A stretch of DNA of 64,000 nt from Daucus carota subsp. sativus (Eukaryota > Streptophyta > Magnoliopsida > Apiales > Apiaceae), in NCBI RefSeq assembly GCF_001625215.2, contig NC_030387.2:40323606-40387605 (forward strand). Direction: 5' to 3'. Below, piece after piece: positions 47,253 through 56,871 of the stretch. The notes beneath the pieces were generated by a model that was not told the DNA's origin, searched no databases, and saw nothing but the letters and a program-made list of their open reading frames with translations. The position numbers and the translations under genes are program-made. Every line of letters starts with the position of its first letter. Within the stretch, counting starts at the first letter, position 1.

Positions 47253-48127
47253 CTTCGGTCCTCAGCCCGATACCGTTCTCCATGTGGGCCATCGACATAG
47301 TAGGAATTCTGCCGACCAGCACTCGACAAGCCAAATACTGTATCGTAGCCATCGACTACATGACAAAGTGGGTCGAAGCCCGACCGCTTTCAGCTATCAC
47401 CGCACAGGCTGCCAAGAAATTCTTCCTGGAGCAGATAATTGTGAGGTTTGGAATACCGATGGTGTGTGTATCGGACAACGGCACCCAGTTCGTGGGGAAG
47501 AAGTTCAAGGAATTCCTGGCCAGCTTCGGCATTCAACAGAGGTTCAGCTCGGTCGGTCATCCCCAAGGAAACGGGGCGATCGAGGCAGCTAACAAGATCA
47601 TCTTTCACGGAATCAAGAAGCGCCTTGGAGAAGCCAAGGGATTATGGGCCGAAGAGCTCCCTTGGGTCCTGTGGGCATACCGAACCACTCCTCGCTCTTC
47701 GACAGGAGAAACTCCGTTCCGGCTAGCCTATGGGACCGATTCGCTTGTTCCGGTCGAGGTTGGCCTCGAGTCTTACCGAATTCAGGTCTTCAACCCCGAC
47801 ACCAATGACTTTGGCCTCCGAGGCAACTTGGATCTCCTGGAAGAAGAGAGAGAGGCTGCCCATCAGAGGAATGCTCGATACCTACAGCAAGCATCTCAAT
47901 ACTATGATTCGGGTATCCGGAAGCGTTCTTTCAGAATTGGGGACATGGTTCTCCGAGACTTGGCTACTTCCATGCCGACGAAGCAAGGAAAACTTATGCC
48001 AAACTGGGAAGGCCCATACACGGTTGTTGAGATAGTTCGGCCGGGAACTTACAAACTTGCCACTCCGGATGGAAGCCCCATTAAGAACACTTGGCATGCT
48101 TCCCAGCTCCGGAAATATTATCAGTAA
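47249..48127 (+). CDS. int: Retrotransposon integrase, N-terminally truncated by deletion
   Basis: A 292-residue frame whose ATG overlaps the gag-pro stop as ATGA. The catalytic core is complete: Asp16 (WAIDIVG), Asp76 (VSDNGTQF) and Glu112 (GAIEAANK), with D-x35-E spacing. It is followed by WVLWAYRTTPRSSTGETPF and a C-terminal GPY/F-like part (NWEGPYTVVEI). There is no chromodomain. The N-terminal HHCC zinc module, RT and RNase H are absent. The in-frame codons just before the ATG read PKQPPEE, natural pol sequence, so the deletion junction lies near 47226-47235. Confidence 0.92.
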   Translation: MTSVLSPIPFSMWAIDIVGILPTSTRQAKYCIVAIDYMTKWVEARPLSAITAQAAKKFFLEQIIVRFGIPMVCVSDNGTQFVGKKFKEFLASFGIQQRFSSVGHPQGNGAIEAANKIIFHGIKKRLGEAKGLWAEELPWVLWAYRTTPRSSTGETPFRLAYGTDSLVPVEVGLESYRIQVFNPDTNDFGLRGNLDLLEEEREAAHQRNARYLQQASQYYDSGIRKRSFRIGDMVLRDLATSMPTKQGKLMPNWEGPYTVVEIVRPGTYKLATPDGSPIKNTWHASQLRKYYQ

Positions 48128-48469
48128 GGCTTCCCGCCCGAACATTTTACTTTCAGTACTTCCTTACAATTATGTAATTGTTTCCCTTGCAATGAATAAA
48201 AACTCCTACTTCAAATTTTTTTTTTGTTGATTAATTTCAACTTGTTTGGCACTCCGACCGATCCCGTAACTCGGGGCAACCTGATCAAAGTTACGGGACC
48301 GAAGGAGTTGGCCTACATTTTACTTAATATTTGCACGATTGTTTTTATCTACAATGGGGCCGATTGAATACGTAACTTAAAGATAATAACAATCTCCAAA
48401 TATTGGGGGATCGAGGCATAGTGCTGAATTAAATTAGCGCGTATCGAAATTTATCGGTCAGACGTAAAA

Positions 48470-48835
48470 TTGCTAGAATTGTATTGAGACTGAACGGTCA
48501 AAGACATACATATAAAAAAAAATATATCGAACATGTATCGAGACTCTTCGGTCGAAGACATACATAACATTTAAAATAAACATGTATCGAGACTCTTCGG
48601 TCAGAGACGTACATAAAAACATGTATGGAGACGATTTAAGTCAAAGACATACATCGGCATTATCTAAACATTATCGAAGACATACATCGGAAAAAGATAC
48701 ATGTATGGAGATAAACCAAGCATTGAAAGCAGGCCCGAAGGCAAAATTAATTAAAAGCCTGAAGGCGAAATATTTGTACAAGCCCGAAGGCAGAACGTTT
48801 TTACAAATGAAAGCCCGAAGGCAAGCAAACTACCG
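48470..48835. repeat. Minisatellite in the LTR element
   Basis: ACATGTATCGAGACTCTTCG plus GTCGAAGACATACATAAC repeats about five times (48470-48715), followed by AAGCCCGAAGGCAAA-type 15-18-base units (48728-48830). The array separates the integrase from the antisense gene's stop codon. Confidence 0.8.
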
Positions 48836-48839
48836 AAAA

Positions 48840-50615
48840 CTACTCCGAGTAATCAGTCTCGGGATCAGAAGAAACGACCAGAGGCTCGTCCGGATCATCA
48901 CGGCCGACCGGATCCGAAGCACCTTCATCCAGAAGAAGCTTATGATCCAGGCCTTCCTTATGAGCCCGACGAACCGCCTCGTCGTACCCGATCTCGAGGA
49001 ACCGATCCTCGGTCTTCTCCAGAATCTTCTTCGTCTTCTTCTCCCTTCGACGAGCAGCCTTCAGGGCCAAGTTCCGACGCTGGACCCTTCTTGTCAGAGT
49101 ATCGACCTGACCCTTCAGTCGACCTTCCGATTCCCGAAGGTCTTTTACGTCCTGGTGGGCGGCGTCCAGCTCGGTCTTTAAAGCCGCCAGGGTGTCTTCA
49201 GCAAGATTGGCCCTGATAGTGAGGGCGTTGACCCCGGCCATCTGCTTCTGCATGTCCTGGACTTTGTCAGTCACCGCCGCCGCCCAGGGAGAAGCCTGCA
49301 CAAAACTAGACAAGTTAAAATCACGTCCGAAGCCTATAAAATAAAGGGGCAGAGAATAACAATATACTTACCAACGAAAGGAAGCACATGAGCTGCTCAC
49401 AAGCTTGCAGCGCCGTGGCCGACTCGTAAGTTCCCCTATCGGCCGGAAGAATTTGGGACCTGCAGAAATCTCCAGAAACGTCCTTGATCCGGTCGGGAGC
49501 CAGGATCGCTATCGAATCGGTCGACAAGACCGACCATTCAGGAACATAAGGCCGAACCTCAGACGAACCGTCCGGCCTATTTCTCATCCTGGGAGCCTCG
49601 GGGGCCGGAACCTCCACGACCTCGGAGGATTTCTCGGTCGTCCCATCCGCCCGACCAACCTCTGGAGACTTCTCCTTAGCCACATCCGCCTGGACTATGG
49701 CACCAACTGTTGTTTCGCCCCGGGCCTTTGCCTCGGCCTCTTTCTTGGCCGCCATGGCCTTCGCCGTCTTCCTCTTCAGGGCTTCGGTTCGGGAAGACAC
49801 TGCACAAGAAAGACATTATTAAAACAATAAACAGGTATAAATCAAGTAATCAACTATCAAGGGAAAAGCATAGAAGAAATAGAAGGACTACCGTCACTAC
49901 CCCAAAGAGTAAAGAGCCACTCCTTCTCCCGACTGGTCGACAGCAGAATACGGTTCGGGTCCTGGACTTTGTTCAATTTCTCAAAGTCCTCCAGGTCCTT
50001 ACCGGACAAAGGGGGAGTGGTGATGATAGAAGGATCTACTTCCCTCCACACAGAGAACTTGTGGATCGAGTGACCCCCCAAGTAGAACCACCGTTCATGG
50101 GTACCCTTGTTGCTCGAGTTGGTTTCGCACCAATTCGGTCTGCCGGTCTTACGGCCGATGGTATAAAAGCCATTGCTCTTGGCGTTTTTCTTGAAATCAT
50201 GATGATTCCAGAAGAGAGCTGGCCGAGGAGACACGCCAGCCATCAGACACCGATGCTGGAATACATTTATGTACGTAAATCCGTTCGGGTCCAATTGGCC
50301 TAAGGCGATCCCCGTCTGCTTCAGAAGTTTCTTCAGCAGGGGAAGCATCGGGAGCCGAAAGCCGCACTTGAAGGCGTTTTCGGAGATGCCTACACACCTG
50401 TGTCCATCTTCCGACTCAGGCGTTTGGTAGATGCAATCGCTCTCTACGGCCGGGTAAATGTCCCATGACCGATGTATCTGGTACTTTATCCGAAATGACT
50501 TCAGATCCGCTTCGGTCAGTAAGGAAGGAAAGTTGGCCATAGGAAACTTCAGCACATCGCTAAAGTGATCCGCGGCCGAGTACGATGTCCCGACTATGTC
50601 GCCCGACCGATCCAT
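48840..50615 (-). CDS. Antisense retrotransposon gene, 'putative gypsy type transposon' (Transposase_28-like) protein
   Basis: Three exons on the minus strand, 50615-49892, 49799-49372 and 49295-48840, have canonical GT-AG borders and continuous phase. They give 535 residues starting MDRSGDIVGTSYSA. The first exon matches the style of the plant retroelement-associated family annotated as putative gypsy-type transposon (PLLKKLLKQTGIALGQLDPNG, RPALFWNHHDFKKN). The middle is Ala/Glu/Lys-rich. The last exon is a predicted coiled coil (LAEDTLAALKTELDAAHQDV and on) with an acidic end. Its role in the element is unknown. All three exons are open, which fits the apparent youth of the insertion. Confidence 0.85.
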
Positions 50616-51431
50616 TTGCCTGCAAACGAGAGAAGGCAAACATAAGCCTTGTACTCGGAAAGAAAGAAAAAGAAGAAAAAGAAGTAAGCCCGAGTACAGA
50701 GGGCCGAATCGGGTCGGGCCAACGTGACTTAACTAAACCTAACCCTAGAGAGCCAACCCAAGCAACGAATCAACCAACATTCAAGACTCGACAGAAGTTA
50801 AAGTACAAATAAGAGCAACAAAACGGAGGGGGAAGCGGCGGCAAGACCTAAGTTGAAAAACTGGGAACCGCCGGCAAATACAGTTCTAATCTACGACAAC
50901 CAGCACAATGTAGACAAACAGCAAAAGAAAACTACTCGCCGGAAAATACAATACAAAGAAACCATGATATTTAACGACATTCTACAAAGACAATAAGAGA
51001 AATCGACGAGAACGGAAGAAGAACTTACTCGTTGGAGAAAGAACGGGAAGAAAACGGTGGAAATAAGCCGGAACTGGGACCGTCGCCGGTTGCTGGAGAG
51101 TAGAGAGAGCGGGAGTTGCAAAGAAAATGAGGAGATGTTGGAAATATGAAAAGAAACCGAGTAATGATTTGTATTTATAAGCAAATTATGAAAAGGCGCG
51201 CCTCATTTAATGCACCCTTTGGAATGCACGGCCCAGATTCAACGCACATCTCGAGGAGGCGTCATCCAGCCCAAGAAACGCTCAAGCGGCACCACACGTC
51301 TACAAGATTAAACGTTTGAAATCATACCGAAGCATATGTCGATCTCCCAGCCTAACACCTCGATTCGATCGGTCGGTCAAAACAAGCTTAGGCTCCGGCC
51401 ACGTCTGAAACCCGACCGAAGCCTGGGGACA

Positions 51432-51813
51432 TGTTGGGGTATAAGCCTTTCGGCCCAATTCACTACGGCCCAAAGCAGGTCCAGCCCACCATTTGAACTC
51501 CAACGTTACGACTGCAACGGTCGAGCGAGAGAATCCCGCCTCCATTACTCACCATCATTTCCCTCCCGCATCGGGCGGGGACGTTACATAGCAGCGCTCC
51601 TCCTACTACTATATAAAGGACTGGTAAAGCAAGAGTAATTCATTCACAACTTTATACACTTTTACATACTCGCTTGCAGTTCTACAAAACCCCTTCCTAG
51701 AGCCACTAACTTATTCTCACGCCGGAGGTGAATCGGGGGGATAATCCCTCGCATTCTTCTCTATTTCAGGTCACTCTCAGGCTTCGGCATCCGGCAGAAT
51801 CTTGGCTCCAACA
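51432..51813 (+). repeat. 3' LTR
   Basis: 382 bases, same as the 5' LTR as far as I can read. Followed by the target duplicate GAAGC. Confidence 0.95.
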
Positions 51814-52207
51814 GAAGCAAAAGTTACAAATAGCCATGACATTGAGCATTTGAAACTGTGAATATATCGAAGCCTTAATATCCCGCAAAAAAAATGAGAA
51901 ATATACGAGTCTGATCGAGACAGTGAAAGTTATCAGTTGTATGTCGTAAAAAAGCAGAGCCGCAGACCAAAAAAACAAAAAAACAAATCAAGCTTCATCC
52001 ACCACATAGTCCTAATGCATGCCACCTGGCTTGTACCGTTTCAAGAACATATGATTTATCTAAATGTAGGCCAAGAATCTTGAATTTGTTGCAAGCTTAA
52101 AAGAACAGATTAACACCAAAAAACTAAGTAACAAATCAACCTCATGTGCACAAACTCCCTACCAGCTGCTACTATGCAAATGTCTCTTTATTCTAATTAA
52201 CAACCAA

Positions 52208-52730
52208 CTATTTCTTCTTATTTACCTTGTTGGCCAGATCCTCAAAGTCTCTCTTCAATGATTTCAGCTCTTCTTCCAATCTGTGCAAACCCTTTTCGAC
52301 TCTATATTGATGTCTTTTGTCGTAGTATCTTTCTGCCGCTGCTTGTTCTTCGGCCTCCACCTTCTTTTTATGTTCGTAAAACATACATACCAGGCTCGCG
52401 ATTGATCCACCCACTGCCAATGCAGCAACCGGCTTAGACTGCAAGCGCAAGAAATAATGTTGTAAGAAAAAAGTTATCAAGAACTGACGTTCTTGTTAAA
52501 AAAGAAACGATTTCAACCTGCTTTACGTAAATCGTCGTGGTAAAGGGCGGGCGTTGAATGTGTTCGGCAGAGACGCGGGGGCCCGCCGGTTTTCCGGCAA
52601 CCGGTTTTCCGGCAAAGAAACGCGGCGACTTGAATCGCGCAGCCACCGGCCACCACACTGGGTGCGCCGGTGTGCGACCTACACAGCGCTCTGCTTTGAG
52701 TATGAAATGAAGCGTAAAACTCTTGAACAT
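52208..52730 (-). CDS. 147-residue organelle-like membrane/coiled-coil protein, function unknown
   Basis: Two exons, 52730-52518 (71 codons) and 52438-52208 (76 codons plus stop), are joined in phase 0. The N-terminus is basic with Arg, Trp and Pro and lacks acidic residues for long stretches (RTPAHPVWWPVAARFKSPRF), which looks like a mitochondrial or plastid presequence. Residues about 75-90 (AALAVGGSIASLVCMFY) form one probable membrane helix. The remainder is a highly charged coiled coil (KKKVEAEEQAAAERYYDK, GLHRLEEELKSLKRDFEDL). I do not recognise the family. A TATA box and pyrimidine-rich leader support transcription. Confidence 0.75.
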
Positions 52731-52740
52731 TTTCTTTTCT

Positions 52741-52890
52741 TTGAATTTTAGAGAGAGAGGGAGGGAGAGAGGAGGGAGGGGGAGGCAGAGTCAGAGAGGG
52801 AGGGAGGGAGAGGGAGAGAGAGAGAGAGAGGGGGAGGGGGAGAGGGAGAGAGAGAGAAGGAGAGTGAGAGGGGGAGGGAGAGAGGGAGGG
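52741..52890. repeat. GA-rich leader tract
   Basis: An imperfect (GA)n/(GGGA)n tract on the plus strand, CT-rich in the sense of the 147-residue gene. It lies between its start codon and TATA box. Confidence 0.85.
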
Positions 52891-52891
52891 G

Positions 52892-52899
52892 TATATATA
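52892..52899 (-). promoter_or_regulatory. TATA box of the 147-residue protein gene
   Basis: TATATATA on the minus strand, about 160 bases upstream of the ATG at 52730. Confidence 0.5.
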
Positions 52900-53049
52900 G
52901 GTATCACAGAAGACTGTCAGATGACTGGGGTCTAGTGTCAAAATATTACTAACTGTCTAGAGAGAGAAAGAAACTTGTACTGTATAGAAAGATAGCACTA
53001 AAATGCTCATGGGCCATGGCTCAGTTTGTTACAGAAAATGAAAGTTGTA

Positions 53050-53308
53050 CTCCCTCCGTCTCTAAATACTTTTCCTGTTTGTACTTTTCACGTTTGCCAA
53101 CACACATTTTTAATCATTAATATCTTTCATTTCGTAGTAGCATTAAATATTAAAATTTCACCGTATTAAAGTGCTCGTGAATACGAATCTAACAAGATCA
53201 CTCATGACTATATTTAGTTTTATAGATTAGATGTAAATTAGTAATTTGTCTCATGTTATGAACAGTACCGACATCACAAACAAGAAAAGAAAAAAGAAAC
53301 GGAGGGAG
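53050..53308. mobile_element. Stowaway-like MITE with TA duplication
   Basis: Ends CTCCCTCCGTCTCTAAATAC and complementary GAAACGGAGGGAG flanked by TA. 259 bases, no coding. Confidence 0.8.
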
Positions 53309-53392
53309 TATTTACATAATCTCACACCTAATATATATATACTCCTAGTCTAGCTCCATACATATCAGAATATTCTAGAATGGAAAATACTT

Positions 53393-53544
53393 GGTGCACA
53401 TAATTATGTAAAAAAACATGTACATAATGATATGTGGCGGGTTTTAATTGGATGACCCTCCTGCATTTACACCAACCACCCCAATTAAAACTCACCACAT
53501 CACTTGCCACATCATTATGTACAAATTTTATGTACATGTGCACC
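53393..53544. repeat. 152-bp hairpin-forming inverted repeat
   Basis: GGTGCACATAATTATGTA and GTGGCGGGTTTTAATTGG at the left are complemented by CCAATTAAAACTCACCAC and TACATGTGCACC at the right. A short loop is rich in CCTCC. It is a MITE-like foldback; a related half-site (GTGTACATAATGACATCAC) is near 54631. Confidence 0.65.
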
Positions 53545-53859
53545 TGTAGCTATACACAGATTCTGCACCACCTTCTGTTCTTTTTACAAGTTGATGTTGC
53601 ACACAATATAGCCTTTTAACCAAATTGCTATTAATACTGCTAACATCTAGGCCTGGAATGGGGACATTTCCAAGATTTAATCAATCCACGTAATATTTAA
53701 TTAAATTGATTCTAAACTAAATAATTGAGACCGAGGGAAAATATTTAATTTAAAATATTAATATATTTATTCAGTTAACAAACATAAGAAATTTCTTTAA
53801 GAAGTTGAATTAGATATATGATTTAATTAACTGAATCAAAGACACAATTTACCCTCAAG

Positions 53860-54450
53860 CTTTAATTACCACACAAGGTGCTTCTTAAACAAACAATCAA
53901 GTAATTGTTTTTCGTTTAGCCACCTTAAATTCATTACTGAAAAAGTCAAAAAGTCAAGAAGCCATGGCTTTTTATATAAAAGACCCAGGAAAAAAATAAT
54001 TTACCTGAGTCCAAGTTTTTGGATAACACCAAATTATTATAATACTAAGGAAAACCAGATTATTATAATATTAAAATTTTAAATATCTACTTCTAGCATT
54101 GAAGCAAAATATATAATTCAAGTAACTAAACCAAAAATATTTCAACTATCTGATACAATTTCCGGTTAATATATGCTTATCCTTCACCACAAAGAACGCT
54201 CTTGTAAGTTCAACAAACAATTTTCTATGAAAATTAGTTTATGTCAAAAAAAATATTTAATAAGTTAACAGTTTTTCAAGCAGTCACAAATTAAAATAAA
54301 CTAACCGCTTCTTCAACAAACAACGAAAGATACTTTTTCTGGTTTAGCCACCTTAAATTTTATTCTGCAAAAGTCAAGAGGCCATGGTTCAAAGTATAGA
54401 GATCCAAAAATTAAAGTGATTTACCGAGTCTGAGATTTTCGATGGTAACC
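53860..54450. repeat. Diverged direct duplication in spacer
   Basis: GTTTAGCCACCTTAAATT, AAAAGTCAAGA(A/G)GCCATGG and TTTACC(T)GAGTC occur in the same order at about 53915-54010 and 54340-54435. No gene is seen in either copy. Confidence 0.65.
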
Positions 54451-54899
54451 TGATAGTATGATACAAGATTGGACGGTAATTTTGCACATTAAGTTAAATT
54501 TAGAGATGGTGGCACATAAGTGAATTATAATTCATTTCAATAGTTTAATGCGCATGCTTAATTTTACAAAATATAAAAAAAAAAAAAAAAGTAGGACTAA
54601 GCGTACAAAATTGTGTATAAAAAATGTGTACATAATGACATCACAATTGATGCGGTGTGCTACGTGTTGCAAATTTTTCAGGTAGTTGCGAAGCTTTGAA
54701 CTTTGAGAGAACTTTGGCTGCTGAAGTACCTGATGTAACTAAAGTACCCATAATTTATTCCCCATCATGCAACTTACGTTCCATAATTTATTCATCCATG
54801 CAACTTACGTACCATAATTTAGACATCAACGACATCGTCAAACAAACAAAGATAGCTAATGACACGGCAAATCAACATAAATATTACATGCCCCCCAGA

Positions 54900-55640
54900 T
54901 AATCTATGCACTTAAATAATATACAATAGAGATACATTGAATATAAATCTCTTGTGACTCAGAAAAACATATATAATTTTATAGTTATGTTTATAATTTT
55001 TCCAAATATTTTTAATGATGTGATTGTAAAATCTATGCAATTAAATAATGGGTTAATTATCAAGTTGGTCACTGAAGTGGGCTTAATGTATCAAGTTGGT
55101 CACTGAACTCAAAACGGTATCAAGATGGTCACTGAAGTGGCCAGAATTATCAAACAAGTACCTTCAAATATGAGTTCAAGTAGTAAAAATATTATTCATA
55201 AAGTTTTACACATTATTTTTAAATGTTACCACAACCAACTAAAAGGTTATGACTTCTAGTATTTAAATTAATATCTTTATATTTTATCAAGTTTATTTAT
55301 TATTTATATTTTATTATATAGTTGTTTTCTTTGTTTTAATTAAAAATAAATAATAAATAAACTTAATAAAATCTAAATATATTATCATAAATATTAGAAG
55401 TCATAACCTTTTACCTGGTTTTGGTAACATTCAAAAATAATGTGTAAAACTTTATAAATAATATTTTTACTGCTTGAACTTATATTTTAAGGTACTTGTT
55501 TGATATTTCTGGCCACTTCAGTGACTATCTTGATACCGTTTTGAGTTCAGTGACCAATTTGATACATTAAGGCCACTTCAGTGACCAAGTAGATAATTAA
55601 CCCATTAAATAATATACAATAGAGGATACATCACTCGTTC
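54900..55640. repeat. ~130-bp tandem duplication hosting the second long-inverted-repeat element
   Basis: ATCTATGCACTTAAATAATATACAATAGAG-like sequence at 54902-54930 recurs as ATCTATGCAATTAAATAAT at 55031-55049, continuing after the inserted element at 55604. Confidence 0.65.
55050..55603. mobile_element. 554-bp long-inverted-repeat element, copy 2 (10-bp TSD)
   Basis: Same length and sequence family as 34321-34874 but in reverse orientation. Ends GGGTTAATTATC / GATAATTAACCC are flanked by a different perfect 10-base duplication, ATTAAATAAT (55040-55049 and 55604-55613). It is non-coding. Confidence 0.92.
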
Positions 55641-55932
55641 CTGTATAACATTACCCATCTAGGCTCACCCCGCCCCCATTTAATCCATCATGGGTTCACC
55701 AGAGTTTGGTGTCCTGACATGCTCCAGAAAATCCTAAGAAGCCATAATCTCATAAGCTCCATCCTGAGCATATAAGGTCTTGTCAAAGCTCCATCTAGAC
55801 CAATCTCAACGACACTTGAACCTTTATTATTTTAATTGATTGTATTAGTTTGTATTCTCTCCGTCCCAGTTAATAGTATACATTGGGGACGATGACGGTG
55901 ACGCGACTCGTCACCGCAAGTATCAAGAGTAA

Positions 55933-56306
55933 GAGCAAGTCCAACAGTGTCCTTGTTGGAGCCTCAAATGTAATATAAAATATGATGTTTTAGTGATTTA
56001 GGACATGTTTATCTAAGTTCAACTCCAACAATGTGCCTTATTTTTAATATATGTTTAATATTTTATTATTAAAGATTCTCTTTCATCACTAAACACAATA
56101 TAAAGTAGAGAGAGAAAGAGAGTGGGTAGAAGATTTTATATTAAAATATTGGATAGGGCAAGGAGAGAGGTGCCCTATTAATAGGGCTTGAAGAGCTTGT
56201 CCTAGTGATATAAGGTATCACTAGGACACTGTTGGAGCAATATTTTTGATCAAATGCCTTAAATAATGACTTAGGACATCATTTGAGGCAGCTGTTGGAC
56301 TTGCTC
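55933..56306. mobile_element. Tourist-like (PIF/Harbinger) MITE with TSD TAA
   Basis: Perfect inverted ends GAGCAAGTCCAACAG / CTGTTGGACTTGCTC are flanked by TAA (55930-55932 and 56307-56309). 374 bases, no coding. It lies about 430 bases upstream of the first SWEET gene. A Stowaway fragment sits just to its left (about 55854-55920). Confidence 0.85.
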
Positions 56307-56602
56307 TAATTCGATGTTAATAAGTTATCATCATTTCTAGTCGAGAAACGATCTTTGTATGTTGTTGTTGTTCCCAGTCATGAAACAAATATATTGTCAT
56401 ACGATGTCATCATTTTCGGTCAAAAGAAAAAAACGTTGATTTGTCGGATACTCATTATCCAGAATGAATTCACCTGAGTCTATATTATTATGATAGAATA
56501 TGAGAAGGGTTTAACCAGCTGACTCTTGATATCATATGATAAAATATGCTAGCTAGCACTTTCGATTCTTTGCAATCAGAGAGAGAGCTCCGATTCCTCC
56601 TC

Positions 56603-56610
56603 TATATAAA
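56603..56610 (+). promoter_or_regulatory. TATA box of SWEET copy 1
   Basis: TATATAAA followed by CCCTTCACT, 129 bases upstream of the ATG. The same arrangement is found in copy 2, 130 bases upstream. Confidence 0.7.
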
Positions 56611-56731
56611 CCCTTCACTCAACCCTCCAATATATGTGCTAGTTCACTAAGAGATACAGCAAACGATATAGCTAGCACTTTCAATTCTTTGTACTCACAG
56701 AGATAGCTAGTGAGATTGTTTGCAGAGAAAG

Positions 56732-56822
56732 ATGGCTCTTTTATCCGCTCATTGGACTCTTGTATTTGGTGTTCTAGGTATACTTTCTCTGAACCCTACT
56801 TCCATGTACATTTGATGCATGC

Positions 56823-56871
<49 letters not shown>

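Larger units (their letters stand above)
44877..51813 (+). mobile_element. Ty3/gypsy Tat-type LTR retrotransposon lacking RT, 6.94 kb
   Basis: Two 382-base LTRs (44877-45258 and 51432-51813), both TG...CA, read as identical by eye. They are flanked by the perfect 5-base duplication GAAGC (44872-44876 and 51814-51818). A primer-binding site TTGGCGCCGTCTGTGGGA follows the 5' LTR, and a purine-rich AGCCTGGGGACA precedes the 3' LTR. Coding order is gag-protease (45309-47252) then integrase (47249-48127), with reverse transcriptase and RNase H missing. An antisense three-exon gene occupies 50615-48840. Integrase after protease, plus the antisense frame between pol and the 3' LTR, points to the Tat group of Ty3/gypsy. 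The element is more GC-rich than its surroundings. Confidence 0.93.

Noticed and set aside
48582-50303. Plus-strand frames of 140-200 residues in the 3' part of the LTR element
   Set aside because: They are complements of the antisense gene exons. The antisense reading has splice signals and family-like motifs; the plus frames do not.
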